DNA of 64,000 bases from NCBI GenBank assembly GCA_052170555.1, contig JBQNAI010000001.1:124001-188000 (forward strand). Direction: 5' to 3'. This DNA comes from Scybalousia_A sp052170555. GTDB lineage: Bacteria > Bacteroidota > Bacteroidia > Bacteroidales > P3. Numbering within the stretch: the first letter of the stretch is position 1; each line of letters opens with the position of its first letter. A program made the translations under genes and the position numbers. Below are positions 32,899 through 41,531 of this stretch, piece after piece. Below the pieces are notes generated by a model. The model saw only the letters and a program-made list of their open reading frames with translations. It ran no database searches and was not told the origin of the DNA.

Positions 32899-33513
32899 TT
32901 ATAGTTTAATACCACTAAAAGCTTGAAAAGCCATGGCCATCAATCCTGTTATTATAAACGCTATTCCTAACCCTTTTAGAGCGGGAGGGATATTGCTATA
33001 TTTTAGTCTTTCTCTTATAGCGGCAATACCAACTATTGCCAATAGCCACCCAATACCCGAGCCAAGTGAAAAAGAAAAAACTTCTCCTATGTTAGAATAA
33101 TTTCTTTTTTGCATGAATAAAGAACAACCAAGAATGGCACAATTAACGGCTATAAGAGGTAAAAATATTCCTAATTGAGCATACAAGGAAGGGGAATATT
33201 TTTCTACGAACATCTCGACTAATTGAACAATACCGGCCACAATAGCTATGAATATGATAAACGAAAGAAAACTCAGATCAATGTTTGCAAAATTATTGTT
33301 CATCCATTGTAGGGCTCCTTCCTGTAATAGATACTTATCTATAAGATAATTGACGGGGACGGTGATAACTAGTACAAATGTTACTGCGAGTCCTAATCCC
33401 ATAGAAGTTTTAACGTTTTTTGATATTGCCAGGTAAGAACACATACCAAGGAAGAAGGCAAATATCATATTGTCAATAAAGATTGACTTGATAAATATAT
33501 TTAATGCTTCCAT
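32899..33513 (-). CDS. nqrE: Na+-NQR subunit E
   Basis: 204 residues, six membrane helices. The opening NIFIKSIFIDNMIFAFFLGM, VKTSMGLGLAVTF and NCAILGCSLFMQKRNYS are standard NqrE; the Cys in MCSYLA and NCAILGC belong to the intramembrane iron site shared with NqrD. Part of the Na+ channel. Sits 12 bases after nqrD, with the same polarity. Confidence 0.96.
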   Translation of the reverse strand: MEALNIFIKSIFIDNMIFAFFLGMCSYLAISKNVKTSMGLGLAVTFVLVITVPVNYLIDKYLLQEGALQWMNNNFANIDLSFLSFIIFIAIVAGIVQLVEMFVEKYSPSLYAQLGIFLPLIAVNCAILGCSLFMQKRNYSNIGEVFSFSLGSGIGWLLAIVGIAAIRERLKYSNIPPALKGLGIAFIITGLMAMAFQAFSGIKL

Positions 33514-33525
33514 ATTTTAATTTCT

Positions 33526-34167
33526 CTATTCGTTTTCTACTAACTCTTTGTTGCGATTACGATGAATCCAAATGATGATGCCTAAAAGGATTAAAGCCAT
33601 TGCTGGCATAACCATGAGACCATTAGGAACGTAATTGTTAGGCATAATCCTTATATCCCAAAGAGTACCACTACCAAATAATTCTCTAATAAATCCTATT
33701 ATGATAAGAATTATACCATATCCCAAACCGTTACCAAGACCGTCCATAACAGAAGGTCCGGGTCTGTTACTCATAGCAAATGCTTCCAGACGTCCCATTA
33801 CTATGCAATTAGTAATGATTAGACCTACATACACAGAAAGTTGTTTGCTAACGTCATAAGCGAAAGCTTTCAACAATTGATCTACTATGATTACAAGGAA
33901 AGACACTACTACCAACTGAACGATTATACGTATGCGCGGAGGGATAGTATTTCTCATTATAGATATGATAAGATTACTCATCATAATAACTACTGTCACT
34001 GATATGGCCATAACAACAGCAGGTTGCAATTTTACTGTAACAGCCAAAGCTGAACAAATGCCTAATACTTGTACGATAACAGGATTCTCTTTGGAAAACG
34101 GAGTTTTTAATAATTTTATCTCTCTTGATCCAAACAATGGATCTTTCTTTTTTTCTACTATGCTCAT
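33526..34167 (-). CDS. nqrD: Na+-NQR subunit D
   Basis: 213 residues, membrane protein homologous to NqrE with inverted topology. LLKTPFSKENPVIVQVLGIC, NTIPPRIRIIVQLVVVSFLV, TNCIVMGRLEAFAMSNRPGP and SVMDGLGNGLGYG are family landmarks. Cys in LGICSA and TNCIVMG pair with those in NqrE. The gene lies 7 bases after nqrC. Confidence 0.96.
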   Translation of the reverse strand: MSIVEKKKDPLFGSREIKLLKTPFSKENPVIVQVLGICSALAVTVKLQPAVVMAISVTVVIMMSNLIISIMRNTIPPRIRIIVQLVVVSFLVIIVDQLLKAFAYDVSKQLSVYVGLIITNCIVMGRLEAFAMSNRPGPSVMDGLGNGLGYGIILIIIGFIRELFGSGTLWDIRIMPNNYVPNGLMVMPAMALILLGIIIWIHRNRNKELVENE

Positions 34168-34174
34168 GTCCGTT

Positions 34175-34918
34175 TTACTTTTTTAATGTTTCAAAATAAG
34201 GTAAATAGAATTTCAGACAATCTTCAATCATAGAAGAAACACCATTAGAAGTTAGCGTTGCTCCTGATAAGGCATCCACTGCATGAGGATTGTCCTTGCC
34301 TACACGTTTAATTACTTTAACACTTTGGAATTGTTCCCCTTCAAATAGTGTTTTATTTTTGAAAGAAGAAGCAAAAAATGGATCGTCAGTAATTTTGGAA
34401 CCTAGTCCGGGAGTTTCACTTTCGTGATCAAAAACAACACCTTCTATTGTATTCAAATCACTTTTTAGAGCGATACTGCCCCATATGTCTCCCCAAAGTC
34501 CAGCTCCATACACAGGAATTATATACGTTACTTGTCCGTTATCTTTTTTACAGACGTAAACCGGAAGTTTCACATTTTTTATATCACCTGCCTTATATTT
34601 TTTGTATTCAACTTTTGTTTTAACATCAAAAGGACGACTATTACCTTTTATTTGCTTATTATTTGTATACTCATCTATGACGTTGCCATCGGCATTTACC
34701 GTGTATTCTGAAATTATATATTTGTTATAATTCGCTTCTGCAACATTCCTTTTAACATTTATTCCTGCTGAAGAAAGTAGCTGTTGCATTTGCTCTGCTT
34801 TGATATTTTTTTGCTGAAAAGGCTTCAGACCTACTGCAACTAATGATAGAATAGTAGCAATTATTAGTATCAAAACAGTAGAATACATATATATGTATTT
34901 GTTACTAAAATTTCTCAT
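34175..34918 (-). CDS. nqrC: Na+-NQR subunit C, covalent FMN protein
   Basis: 247 residues: one N-terminal membrane helix and a periplasmic FMN-binding domain. The flavinylation site is visible as DALSGATLTSNGVSSM (SGAT-T, the second Thr carries FMN by phosphoester bond, normally placed by ApbE). YGAGLWGDIWGSIALKSDLN and ETPGLGSKITDDPFF are conserved. It lies 13 bases after nqrB. Confidence 0.96.
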   Translation of the reverse strand: MRNFSNKYIYMYSTVLILIIATILSLVAVGLKPFQQKNIKAEQMQQLLSSAGINVKRNVAEANYNKYIISEYTVNADGNVIDEYTNNKQIKGNSRPFDVKTKVEYKKYKAGDIKNVKLPVYVCKKDNGQVTYIIPVYGAGLWGDIWGSIALKSDLNTIEGVVFDHESETPGLGSKITDDPFFASSFKNKTLFEGEQFQSVKVIKRVGKDNPHAVDALSGATLTSNGVSSMIEDCLKFYLPYFETLKK

Positions 34919-34931
34919 GGTGATATCCTCC

Positions 34932-36092
34932 TTATTTCTTGTTTGTTGCTAAAAGCTTCCTTTTCTTTCTACGCCTAATATTTGCATTAACTACATAATA
35001 GTCAATGAGTGGTGCAAATACATTCATTAAAAGGATAGCCAACATCATACCTTCTGGATATGCGGGGTTAACTACACGAATCAATATGGCCATAACACCT
35101 ATCAAGAAACCGTATATATATTTTCCATAATTAGTTTGTGCAGCTGTGACCGGATCTGTTGCCATAAAAACTGTTCCGAAAGCAAATCCTCCAAGTAAGA
35201 AATGGTAATAGAAAGGTATTTGCATATATGAATTTGCTGCTATTAAATTGAAGATAATTCCCATTGTTGCTCCCCCTAAAATAATGGATAGTATAATTCT
35301 CCAAGATGCTATACCTGTAAGTAAAAGGATAAAAGCTCCTAAAATGATTGCTATAAGAGAGGTTTCTCCTATGGACCCGGGTATAAATCCACAAATCATA
35401 TCACACAGGCTTGCAGTTGGAACAGTCGCACCTGCTAGCATCTCTCCAAGTGGTGTAGCTCCAGTTACCCCATCTGGCATATCATAAATCCAAACCATAT
35501 CTCCTGACATTTGTGAAGGATAAGCAAAAAATAAAAATGCTCGTGTAACTAAGGCAGGATTCATAAAGTTCATACCTGTTCCGCCGAAAACTTCTTTACC
35601 TATCAACGTGCCGAAGACAACGGCCAATCCCAACTGCCATAATGGTGTGGTTGGGGGACAAATCATAGGAATCAAAAGTCCTGTCACCAAATAGCCTTCA
35701 TTGACCTCTTCGTGACGAATCTGAGCAAACATAAATTCTATGAAAAGACCTACAACATATGAAACTATTATCATAGGTAACACTCTCAAAAAGCCATAAA
35801 AGAAAATTTCCCAAAATTCTGTTTGAGCAATTTGGTTTAACGCATTGAAATGTTGCCAACCTACATTATACATGCCAAATAATAATGCAGGTATCAATGC
35901 AATGACAACAACGATTATCGCTCTTTTAGAATCTATTGCATCTCTAAAATGTGCCCCTTTTACCTTTGTTGTCTTATTACTTACGAAAGAAAAGCTTTCA
36001 AAGGCTTCAAAAGTGGATGCTAACCAATGAAATGTAGCTCCCTTCTGGACCTTTGGTCTTGTCTGTTCGAAAAATTTTTCTACAAAGTTCAT
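34932..36092 (-). CDS. nqrB: Na+-NQR subunit B, covalent FMN and riboflavin site
   Basis: 386 residues with about ten membrane helices. VTGATPLGEM holds the Thr that takes covalent FMN. GKEVFGGTGMNFMNPALVTR, FLFFAYPSQMSGD and FMATDPVTAAQTNYGKYIYG are NqrB signatures. It forms the main Na+ pathway. An 83-base gap separates it from nqrA, longer than the other spacings in the operon. Confidence 0.97.
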   Translation of the reverse strand: MNFVEKFFEQTRPKVQKGATFHWLASTFEAFESFSFVSNKTTKVKGAHFRDAIDSKRAIIVVVIALIPALLFGMYNVGWQHFNALNQIAQTEFWEIFFYGFLRVLPMIIVSYVVGLFIEFMFAQIRHEEVNEGYLVTGLLIPMICPPTTPLWQLGLAVVFGTLIGKEVFGGTGMNFMNPALVTRAFLFFAYPSQMSGDMVWIYDMPDGVTGATPLGEMLAGATVPTASLCDMICGFIPGSIGETSLIAIILGAFILLLTGIASWRIILSIILGGATMGIIFNLIAANSYMQIPFYYHFLLGGFAFGTVFMATDPVTAAQTNYGKYIYGFLIGVMAILIRVVNPAYPEGMMLAILLMNVFAPLIDYYVVNANIRRRKKRKLLATNKK

Positions 36093-36175
36093 TTTATTAC
36101 AATTTCTTTATTAATAATCCCTTTATTTTGAATAAATTGAATCACTATATGCGAATATAGAAATTCTATGATAGT

Positions 36176-37528
36176 CTACAATCCTTGTTCTCGCATCATA
36201 GTCAAACCATCTCTAATTATTTGTTGAATATCTGTTTTGGAAACATCAATAACTTCGCATAAAGCAAAATCTTCTGCATCTACTTCATAAATACCTAACT
36301 CTTCCATACGGTCAATATCCTTTGCGATACAGGCCTTTATTAGTTGCATAGGGTAAATATCCATAGGCATAACTTTTTCAAAATCTCCGGTAAAAATATA
36401 TGCACGTTGTCCGCCATGAACATTGGAGTCAATATGAACAGGTCGCTTAGAATAAAAAGCAGAGAAGCCTTTAAGAAATGTTTTGGATATGCTGAATTTT
36501 CTCAATCCCGGTTTCATCCAGCCTAATCCTTCTTTATAATCTCCTTCTTCAATAACAGTGATTTGATTATCGTAATACCCCAGATATCCGTCCTTTTCAA
36601 TGCGGGTACCCGTTAAAACGTTACCTGAAATATATCTTAAATGTTTGTCGCTAACATTATTATCGACTAATAATGAAATATTGCATCCGGCAGTTACCTC
36701 ATAGTAGCAAGGATTTTTTACTTCCTCTCCTGTTAAAGCTATAACCCTTTTCGAATAATAATGACCATCTAGGAATAATTTACCAATAATTACTAAATCT
36801 TGAGCATTAACATACCAAATTCTATCTCCTTTATTGATTGGGGCGATTCTTTCTGCTTGGATTGATACATTACCATAAGGATGTTTCCCTTCAAATATAA
36901 TTTTTTCCACATTTTGCAAAGAATTAATTTCCTCTCCTGTCTGTTTGTTTACGGACAAATAAATAGTTCTATCAGTAAGTTTTTTCAGTGCATCTATACC
37001 GACTTGCATAGCTGCTTTTTGACCTTTTACCAGGATATTGTAATCCGGAGAAAGTGGAGCGGAGTCAAACCCTTTTACTATTATATAATTAGGTGTAGAT
37101 TCAGCATTAGGAATAATGTCGTATGGACGTTGTCTCAGTAAAGACCAAATACCACTTTCTAACATCTTTTCTCGTATTTGATCACTACTCAACTCAGCGA
37201 TAGATTGTTTGCCAAAATCTAAAGAATTATTGCTACCGTCAGTTTTGATTCTTATCTCTTGGATTATACGTTTTTCCCCTCTTTTTATTTCAGTTATTTC
37301 ACCGGCAATAGGGGAGACAACTTTGACCTTAGGATTTTGTTTGATGTAAAATACAGGGCTACCCACTTGTACAATATCACCAACGTTAACCAAAAGTTTT
37401 GGCGTAATACCAACAACATCCAAAGGTTTGATAGCATATAAAAGGGCGTCTATCTGTTTAACTTCATTAGTAGCTTCCCCGAACAAATGAATGTCTAAAC
37501 CCTTAGGTATTTTAACAACTTTTGACAT
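36176..37528 (-). CDS. nqrA: Na+-NQR subunit A
   Basis: 450 residues from the ATG at 37528-37526 (SKVVKIPKGLDIHLFGEATN); the longer frame to 37570 would begin at the promoter. A soluble cytoplasmic subunit with a biotinyl/barrel-sandwich-like start (VGDIVQVGSPVFYIKQNPKV, VSPIAGEI), RQRPYDIIPN and SNVHGGQRAYIFTGDFEKVM. First gene of the operon. Confidence 0.96.
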   Translation of the reverse strand: MSKVVKIPKGLDIHLFGEATNEVKQIDALLYAIKPLDVVGITPKLLVNVGDIVQVGSPVFYIKQNPKVKVVSPIAGEITEIKRGEKRIIQEIRIKTDGSNNSLDFGKQSIAELSSDQIREKMLESGIWSLLRQRPYDIIPNAESTPNYIIVKGFDSAPLSPDYNILVKGQKAAMQVGIDALKKLTDRTIYLSVNKQTGEEINSLQNVEKIIFEGKHPYGNVSIQAERIAPINKGDRIWYVNAQDLVIIGKLFLDGHYYSKRVIALTGEEVKNPCYYEVTAGCNISLLVDNNVSDKHLRYISGNVLTGTRIEKDGYLGYYDNQITVIEEGDYKEGLGWMKPGLRKFSISKTFLKGFSAFYSKRPVHIDSNVHGGQRAYIFTGDFEKVMPMDIYPMQLIKACIAKDIDRMEELGIYEVDAEDFALCEVIDVSKTDIQQIIRDGLTMMREQGL

Positions 37529-37567
37529 AATATATTTAATTTTTATTCTGTTGAAAAAATGAAATTG

Positions 37568-37575
37568 CAAAGTTA
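37568..37575 (-). promoter_or_regulatory. -7 box of the nqr operon
   Basis: TAACTTTG on the minus strand, 40 bases before the nqrA ATG. The -33 region is not a clear TTTG. Confidence 0.55.
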
Positions 37576-37716
37576 CAATTTTTATTTTAGATAAAGAAAA
37601 TAAATAAATGAATAATTTAAATTGTAGAGTTTAGTAATAATTTTTGAATGAGGGAATACGATTTCTCTTGTTTTTTTTGTAGCGGTAAAGATTGGATGAT
37701 ACACAGTGTTAAGATG

Positions 37717-37781
37717 AAAATAAAGTGGCACATTGATAAATTATTTTCGAACAATAATTTATCAATGTGCCACTTTATTTT
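37717..37781. repeat. perfect 29-bp hairpin in a divergent intergenic region
   Basis: Arms 37717-37745 and 37753-37781 pair without mismatch around a 7-base loop; the core is AAAGTGGCACATTGATAAAT. T-rich on the plus-strand side. It lies between nqrA (leftward) and tRNA-Asn (rightward), where no terminator is expected. Confidence 0.8.
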
Positions 37782-37961
37782 ATTGAAGAGGTAATTAAAA
37801 AAAATAATTTACAAGAAAATATCTTTTTCTTGTAAATTATTTAGAGGTAATGGTATTTATTCTAGCACGAAATGAATAATTATTTATATCATGCATTGAT
37901 TTATTTTTCAGAGGGATAAATGTAAAAATGAAAAATTAATCATAAAAAAAATATAAAATAT

Positions 37962-37992
37962 TTTGTAGGTATTAAAAATTGGTGTAAATTTG
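37962..37992 (+). promoter_or_regulatory. promoter of tRNA-Asn
   Basis: TTTG (37962-37965), 19-bp spacer, TAAATTTG (37985-37992): an exact Bacteroidota consensus. The tRNA begins 20 bases after the -7 box. Confidence 0.85.
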
Positions 37993-38011
37993 CAAAAATT
38001 TTAGAGAGCAC

Positions 38012-38085
38012 GCCTCCTTAGCTCAGTTGGTTAGAGCACATGACTGTTAATCATGGGGTCCTAGGTTCAAGTCCTAGAGGGGGCG
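38012..38085 (+). tRNA. tRNA-Asn (GUU)
   Basis: A full cloverleaf can be drawn: acceptor GCCTCCT/AGGGGGC, D stem GCTC/GAGC, anticodon stem CATGA/TCATG with loop CTGTTAA (anticodon GTT at 38046-38048), T stem CTAGG/CCTAG with loop TTCAAGT, discriminator G. CCA is not encoded. Single gene with its own promoter. Confidence 0.95.
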
Positions 38086-38585
38086 CTTCTTTTTTGTTTC
38101 ACCTTCAATTTACATTTTTTATCTGTGATAATCTTTATCTACATGTAAGGTTTGTTCGGACCTGCTTGAAGAGTTTAGAGATGTTATGCCAATATTAGTT
38201 AGAATTTCTTAAACACAAGTTAGATAATTACACAAGTTACACGAATTTATACAGATTGTTTTTTTTACAGTCTATGTATTTTTTCTAACCTTTGTTACTT
38301 TGTAACCGATTAAATAAAATTATACGACTAATCTTTACAAAAATAATCAGTTAATTGTAGGGCTATGTGGTAATTTTGGTTGTGGAGGGGGAGAATCTGC
38401 ATTGGATCTGTTTTGCAATTAAAACAAAGTTTATGGTATTTTCCTACTATGATAGGAATGTAGGTATGATGTGTACAATGGAGGATTAAAGAATATTATA
38501 TTTTTTATTATGTGCATATTTTGTGTGTAGCTATGTTTAAGAGATTTATTGATATTATGAAAATTAGTTTTTCTTGAAAGAAATT
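38086..38585. other. non-coding region after tRNA-Asn
   Basis: 500 AT-rich bases without a believable gene. Short T runs follow the tRNA at 38091-38096. I see no integrase or attachment-like repeat of the tRNA 3' end. Confidence 0.5.
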
Positions 38586-38617
38586 TTTGTAAATATAAAA
38601 AATGTTTTATAACTTTG
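38586..38617 (+). promoter_or_regulatory. consensus promoter upstream of the structured leader
   Basis: TTTG (38586-38589), 20-bp spacer, TAACTTTG (38610-38617). The nearest downstream start codon is 280 bases away. Confidence 0.75.
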
Positions 38618-38621
38618 CCAC

Positions 38622-38820
38622 CAAGAAAACCCGATAACAATGTTACCTTATTTTTTGCAGAATAGCGCCAAGGTCTTTTGTGTATATGCTTCTATGTATA
38701 TATATGTTGTCGGTAAGAATAATTTTCTGTTCTTTGCCTGTTAGGTAGTCGCAATAGCAAGATGTAAGTGCTTCGTTGCTATGCAAACTTCCTTTCTCTA
38801 TCTAACAGGGCAAACAAAAG
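38622..38820 (+). ncRNA. putative structured leader or small RNA
   Basis: Downstream of a consensus promoter. A 15-16 bp stem with one bulge (TTTGCCTGTTAG-GTAG / CTAT-CTAACAGGGCAAA, about 38738-38815) encloses a second stem (GC-ATAGCAA / TTGCTATGC). No T run follows, so it is not a simple terminator. It could be a regulatory leader of the lipoprotein gene at 38900 or an independent RNA. Boundaries are guesses. Confidence 0.4.
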
Positions 38821-38899
38821 TTGGAATTTGTTTTCAGAAAAGGATGTAAAATCTTACATAATAGTAAAGAATTAAAAATAACATAAATACGAAATTAAG

Positions 38900-39354
38900 A
38901 TGAAAACAACAAAAAAACTAGTTTAGCATTAGGTATAGTCATATTATCAACTGTTAGTTTAATGCTGCTTAGTAGCTGTAATGACGCTGAAAAAAATGAT
39001 AGTCTAAATAAAGTTGAATTGACAGGGCATACTATCCACATAATAGGAGATTATGAAACGACAATCGGAAGGTTACATTATGGAATAAGTATTGTCAACG
39101 GTATTGTACAAACAATTACTGTTGAAGAGGGTACACTGTATTATGCTCCACAAGTTATAAAGTGTGATAGTGAATATCCTGCTACGACTATTGGTAAAGC
39201 TAATGCTGCTAGACGTGTAGAAGAATTAAAAAATACTTTTGATATTCCTTGTGCGGATTATTATTTATGCTATAATAAAAAGACAGGAGAATATGTATAT
39301 CTTGTACTATATACAACAGAAGGACCGTGTGATTGGTATGATAATTTAAAATAA
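38900..39354 (+). pseudogene. lipoprotein gene out of frame at an A7 tract
   Basis: The ATG at 38900 begins MKTTKK and then hits TAG because of an A7 run (38911-38917). With one more A the frame becomes a perfect lipoprotein signal, SLALGIVILSTVSLMLLSSC, joined to the open frame that runs to 39354. The mature part (130 residues from the internal Met at 38962) reads TIHIIGDYETTIGRLHYGIS and VEELKNTFDIPCADYYLCYN, without a known family. Either a slipped-strand OFF state, a recent mutation or a sequencing error. Followed 10 bases later by another small secreted-protein gene, probably one transcript. Confidence 0.65.
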
Positions 39355-39363
39355 TGTAGTAAT

Positions 39364-39765
39364 ATGAAAGAATATATAATATTAGTACTGAGTGCAGTCG
39401 TTTCTACCGGATTATATTCTCAAAATAAGACAGGTAATATAATTACTAATGCAAAAAACGAGACATTGTTGGTGGTAAAAAATGACGGAGATACTCTGTA
39501 TTTGGATAAAGATGGAGGTTGCAACGGTATAAAGCCTATACTTAATAACAAAGGAGATACGGCATATCTGTTGATGAGTAAAAAAGTTTTTTCTTCTAAA
39601 CCTATATTGAAATCGTCTATACAAATTGAAGCAAAAACTCCGAAAGAGCTTGCAAGTCAATTAGAATCCTACAAAAAGAAAGGTTATTTTGTTGAGGAGA
39701 TGTATGAAGAAAATAGCGTTTATCATATTCTTCTGATGAAAAAACATGATAGAAGTACTAAATAA
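39364..39765 (+). CDS. small secreted protein of unknown function
   Basis: 133 residues with a signal peptide (KEYIILVLSAVVSTGLYSQN). The mature part has two KNDGDTLYLDKDG/NNKGDTAYLL-like strands and a helical ELASQLESYKKKGYFVEEMY segment. No family recognised. It directly follows the frameshifted lipoprotein gene. Confidence 0.6.
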   Translation: MKEYIILVLSAVVSTGLYSQNKTGNIITNAKNETLLVVKNDGDTLYLDKDGGCNGIKPILNNKGDTAYLLMSKKVFSSKPILKSSIQIEAKTPKELASQLESYKKKGYFVEEMYEENSVYHILLMKKHDRSTK

Positions 39766-39980
39766 TTAATAAAAATAATGGGGATAAAATAACAAAATTA
39801 TTTCGTAAGGCTATAATTTTCTCTATGACACAGGAAGAGCTTTTATCTCGTAAGATAATGAAAAACATATAGTCACAGTTCAGCGGATAGGAAAGATATG
39901 AAATAATCAAATAGCAATAAGTTCTTTTGCAATAAAAGGTTGTGAATATATTTATTTTGGTAAATAAATGTAATCCATAT

Positions 39981-40018
39981 AAATATTAATACAGGGAGTC
40001 TTCTCTGTATTAATATTT
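39981..40018 (+). terminator. terminator of the 38.9-39.8 kb transcript
   Basis: AAATATTAATACAG / CTGTATTAATATTT (39981-39994, 40005-40018), a perfect 14-bp stem with a 10-base loop. Confidence 0.6.
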
Positions 40019-40046
40019 ATAAAAAATGTATTATATTCATATTACA

Positions 40047-40082
40047 AAATCAGCCCGCTACCTAATAGTAACGGGCTGATTT
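40047..40082 (-). terminator. terminator of the 2-oxoacid oxidoreductase operon
   Basis: AAATCAGCCCGCTAC / GTAACGGGCTGATTT (40047-40061, 40068-40082) with one mismatch; 45 bases past the last gene of the leftward operon. Confidence 0.75.
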
Positions 40083-40126
40083 ACTTAGTCATTGCTACTC
40101 GCAACAGAAGTATTTAAACTTCCTAC

Positions 40127-40678
40127 TTATAATGTACTTACTGCTTCCAAAAGCTCTTTTCCTTTTTGAACTGCATCCAAATTTGTGGGGATCAACTTGT
40201 GATGTCTTTCAGGAAGAGAGTGTTTCAATCCTTCCTCTATGTATTGCTCTGTAACAACAGGTTTAACTTTCAAGAACCCACCAAGAACCATCATATTGAA
40301 AACTTTTGCCATCCCCATTTCAGCACTTTTTTCCGTTGCGGAAATTTTATAAACATTGATATCTTTTCTTGTGGGTGCCTTTGTTATCCCATTAGGGTCA
40401 TAAATGAGAAGACCACCTGGCTTAACTGATTGCTCAAACTTGTCTAAAGATTGTTGATTCAATACAATTGCAGTATCAAACTGACTGATAATTGGAGACG
40501 ATATTCTCTCATCAGAGATGATTACGGATACATTTGCTGTACCTCCACGCATCTCTGGACCGTATGATGGCATCCAACTAACTTCTTTACCTTGCATTGC
40601 TCCCGAGTATGCAAGTATTTTACCCATAGATAAAACTCCTTGTCCTCCGAAACCGGCTATAATTATTTCTTCTGTCAT
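40127..40678 (-). CDS. 2-oxoacid:ferredoxin oxidoreductase, gamma subunit
   Basis: 183 residues. TEEIIIAGFGGQGVLSMGKI (nucleotide-loop-like start), WMPSYGPEMRGGTANVSVII and LNQQSLDKFEQSVKPGGLLI are typical of the gamma chain of 2-oxoglutarate/2-oxoisovalerate ferredoxin oxidoreductases. Last gene of the operon delta-alpha-beta-gamma; 20 bases after beta. Confidence 0.92.
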   Translation of the reverse strand: MTEEIIIAGFGGQGVLSMGKILAYSGAMQGKEVSWMPSYGPEMRGGTANVSVIISDERISSPIISQFDTAIVLNQQSLDKFEQSVKPGGLLIYDPNGITKAPTRKDINVYKISATEKSAEMGMAKVFNMMVLGGFLKVKPVVTEQYIEEGLKHSLPERHHKLIPTNLDAVQKGKELLEAVSTL

Positions 40679-40698
40679 TGTCGTAATATATTTATGAG

Positions 40699-41526
40699 TT
40701 ATTTTACTGGGACTATTTCTCTGATGACTTTACTGTCAGCAGGATTATACTCTCTAACAATTGTTCCATCAGATTTAATATCTCCTAAGACATACTTAGG
40801 AAACATATTCTGTCTCATCCATTCATTAGCAGCAACAGGAGTCATCTTCCATCCACTATTGCAAGTAGAAACAAATTCGATGAACTGTGTACCTTTGTGT
40901 GCAGCCTGATTTTCAAAAGCTTTTCTAACAGCAGCTTTTGCTTTTCTAACATCAGCAGCAGTAGATGCACTCTGACGCGTTACATAATCTGTTCCTGGTA
41001 ACTGTGCAACTAATTCCGTAATTTGTAATGGCCAACCATTCAAATCAACCCTTCTTCCATAAGGTGTGGTTGCAGATTTCATTCCTACTAGTGTTGTAGG
41101 GGCCATCTGACCTCCTGTCATACCGTAAATGGCATTATTTACAAAGAAAATAATGATATTTTCGCCACGGTTACAAGCATGAATAGTTTCAGCTGTACCT
41201 ATTGCAGCTAAGTCCCCATCCCCTTGATAAGTAAATGTATGATGGTCGGGACGAAGTCTTTGAATCGCAGATGCTAAAGCAGGAGCTCTACCATGTGCAG
41301 CTTCCACAAAATCTACATTAAAATAATTATAGGCTAAAACAGAACAACCAACAGGAGCAATACCTATGGCTTTATCCTGAATGCCCATCTCGTCTATTAC
41401 CTCTGCTATTATCCTGTGAATGGTTCCATGAGGACATCCTGGACAATAATGCATAACAGCATCAGTAAGAACACTTGTTTTCTTGTAAACAAGATTTTCC
41501 GGTTTTACTATATCTTCGTTAAACAT
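40699..41526 (-). CDS. 2-oxoacid:ferredoxin oxidoreductase, beta subunit (TPP)
   Basis: 275 residues. YCPGCPHGTIHRIIAEVIDE and GIAPVGCSVLAYNYF provide Fe-S ligands; FTYQGDGDLAAIGTAETIHA with NIIIFFVNNAIYGMTGGQMA is the thiamine diphosphate-Mg site (GDGD...NN). It decarboxylates the 2-oxoacid with the alpha chain. Five bases after alpha. Confidence 0.94.
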   Translation of the reverse strand: MFNEDIVKPENLVYKKTSVLTDAVMHYCPGCPHGTIHRIIAEVIDEMGIQDKAIGIAPVGCSVLAYNYFNVDFVEAAHGRAPALASAIQRLRPDHHTFTYQGDGDLAAIGTAETIHACNRGENIIIFFVNNAIYGMTGGQMAPTTLVGMKSATTPYGRRVDLNGWPLQITELVAQLPGTDYVTRQSASTAADVRKAKAAVRKAFENQAAHKGTQFIEFVSTCNSGWKMTPVAANEWMRQNMFPKYVLGDIKSDGTIVREYNPADSKVIREIVPVK

Positions 41527-41531
41527 AACTT

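Larger units (their letters stand above)
39766..40126. other. convergent non-coding region with two terminators
   Basis: About 360 bases, no ORF of note; it holds the terminators at 39981-40018 and 40047-40082. Confidence 0.5.

Noticed and set aside
37985..38110. tRNA-Asn as attachment site of an integrated element
   Set aside because: No integrase and no repeat of the tRNA 3' end nearby; the phage remnant ends more than 6 kb away.
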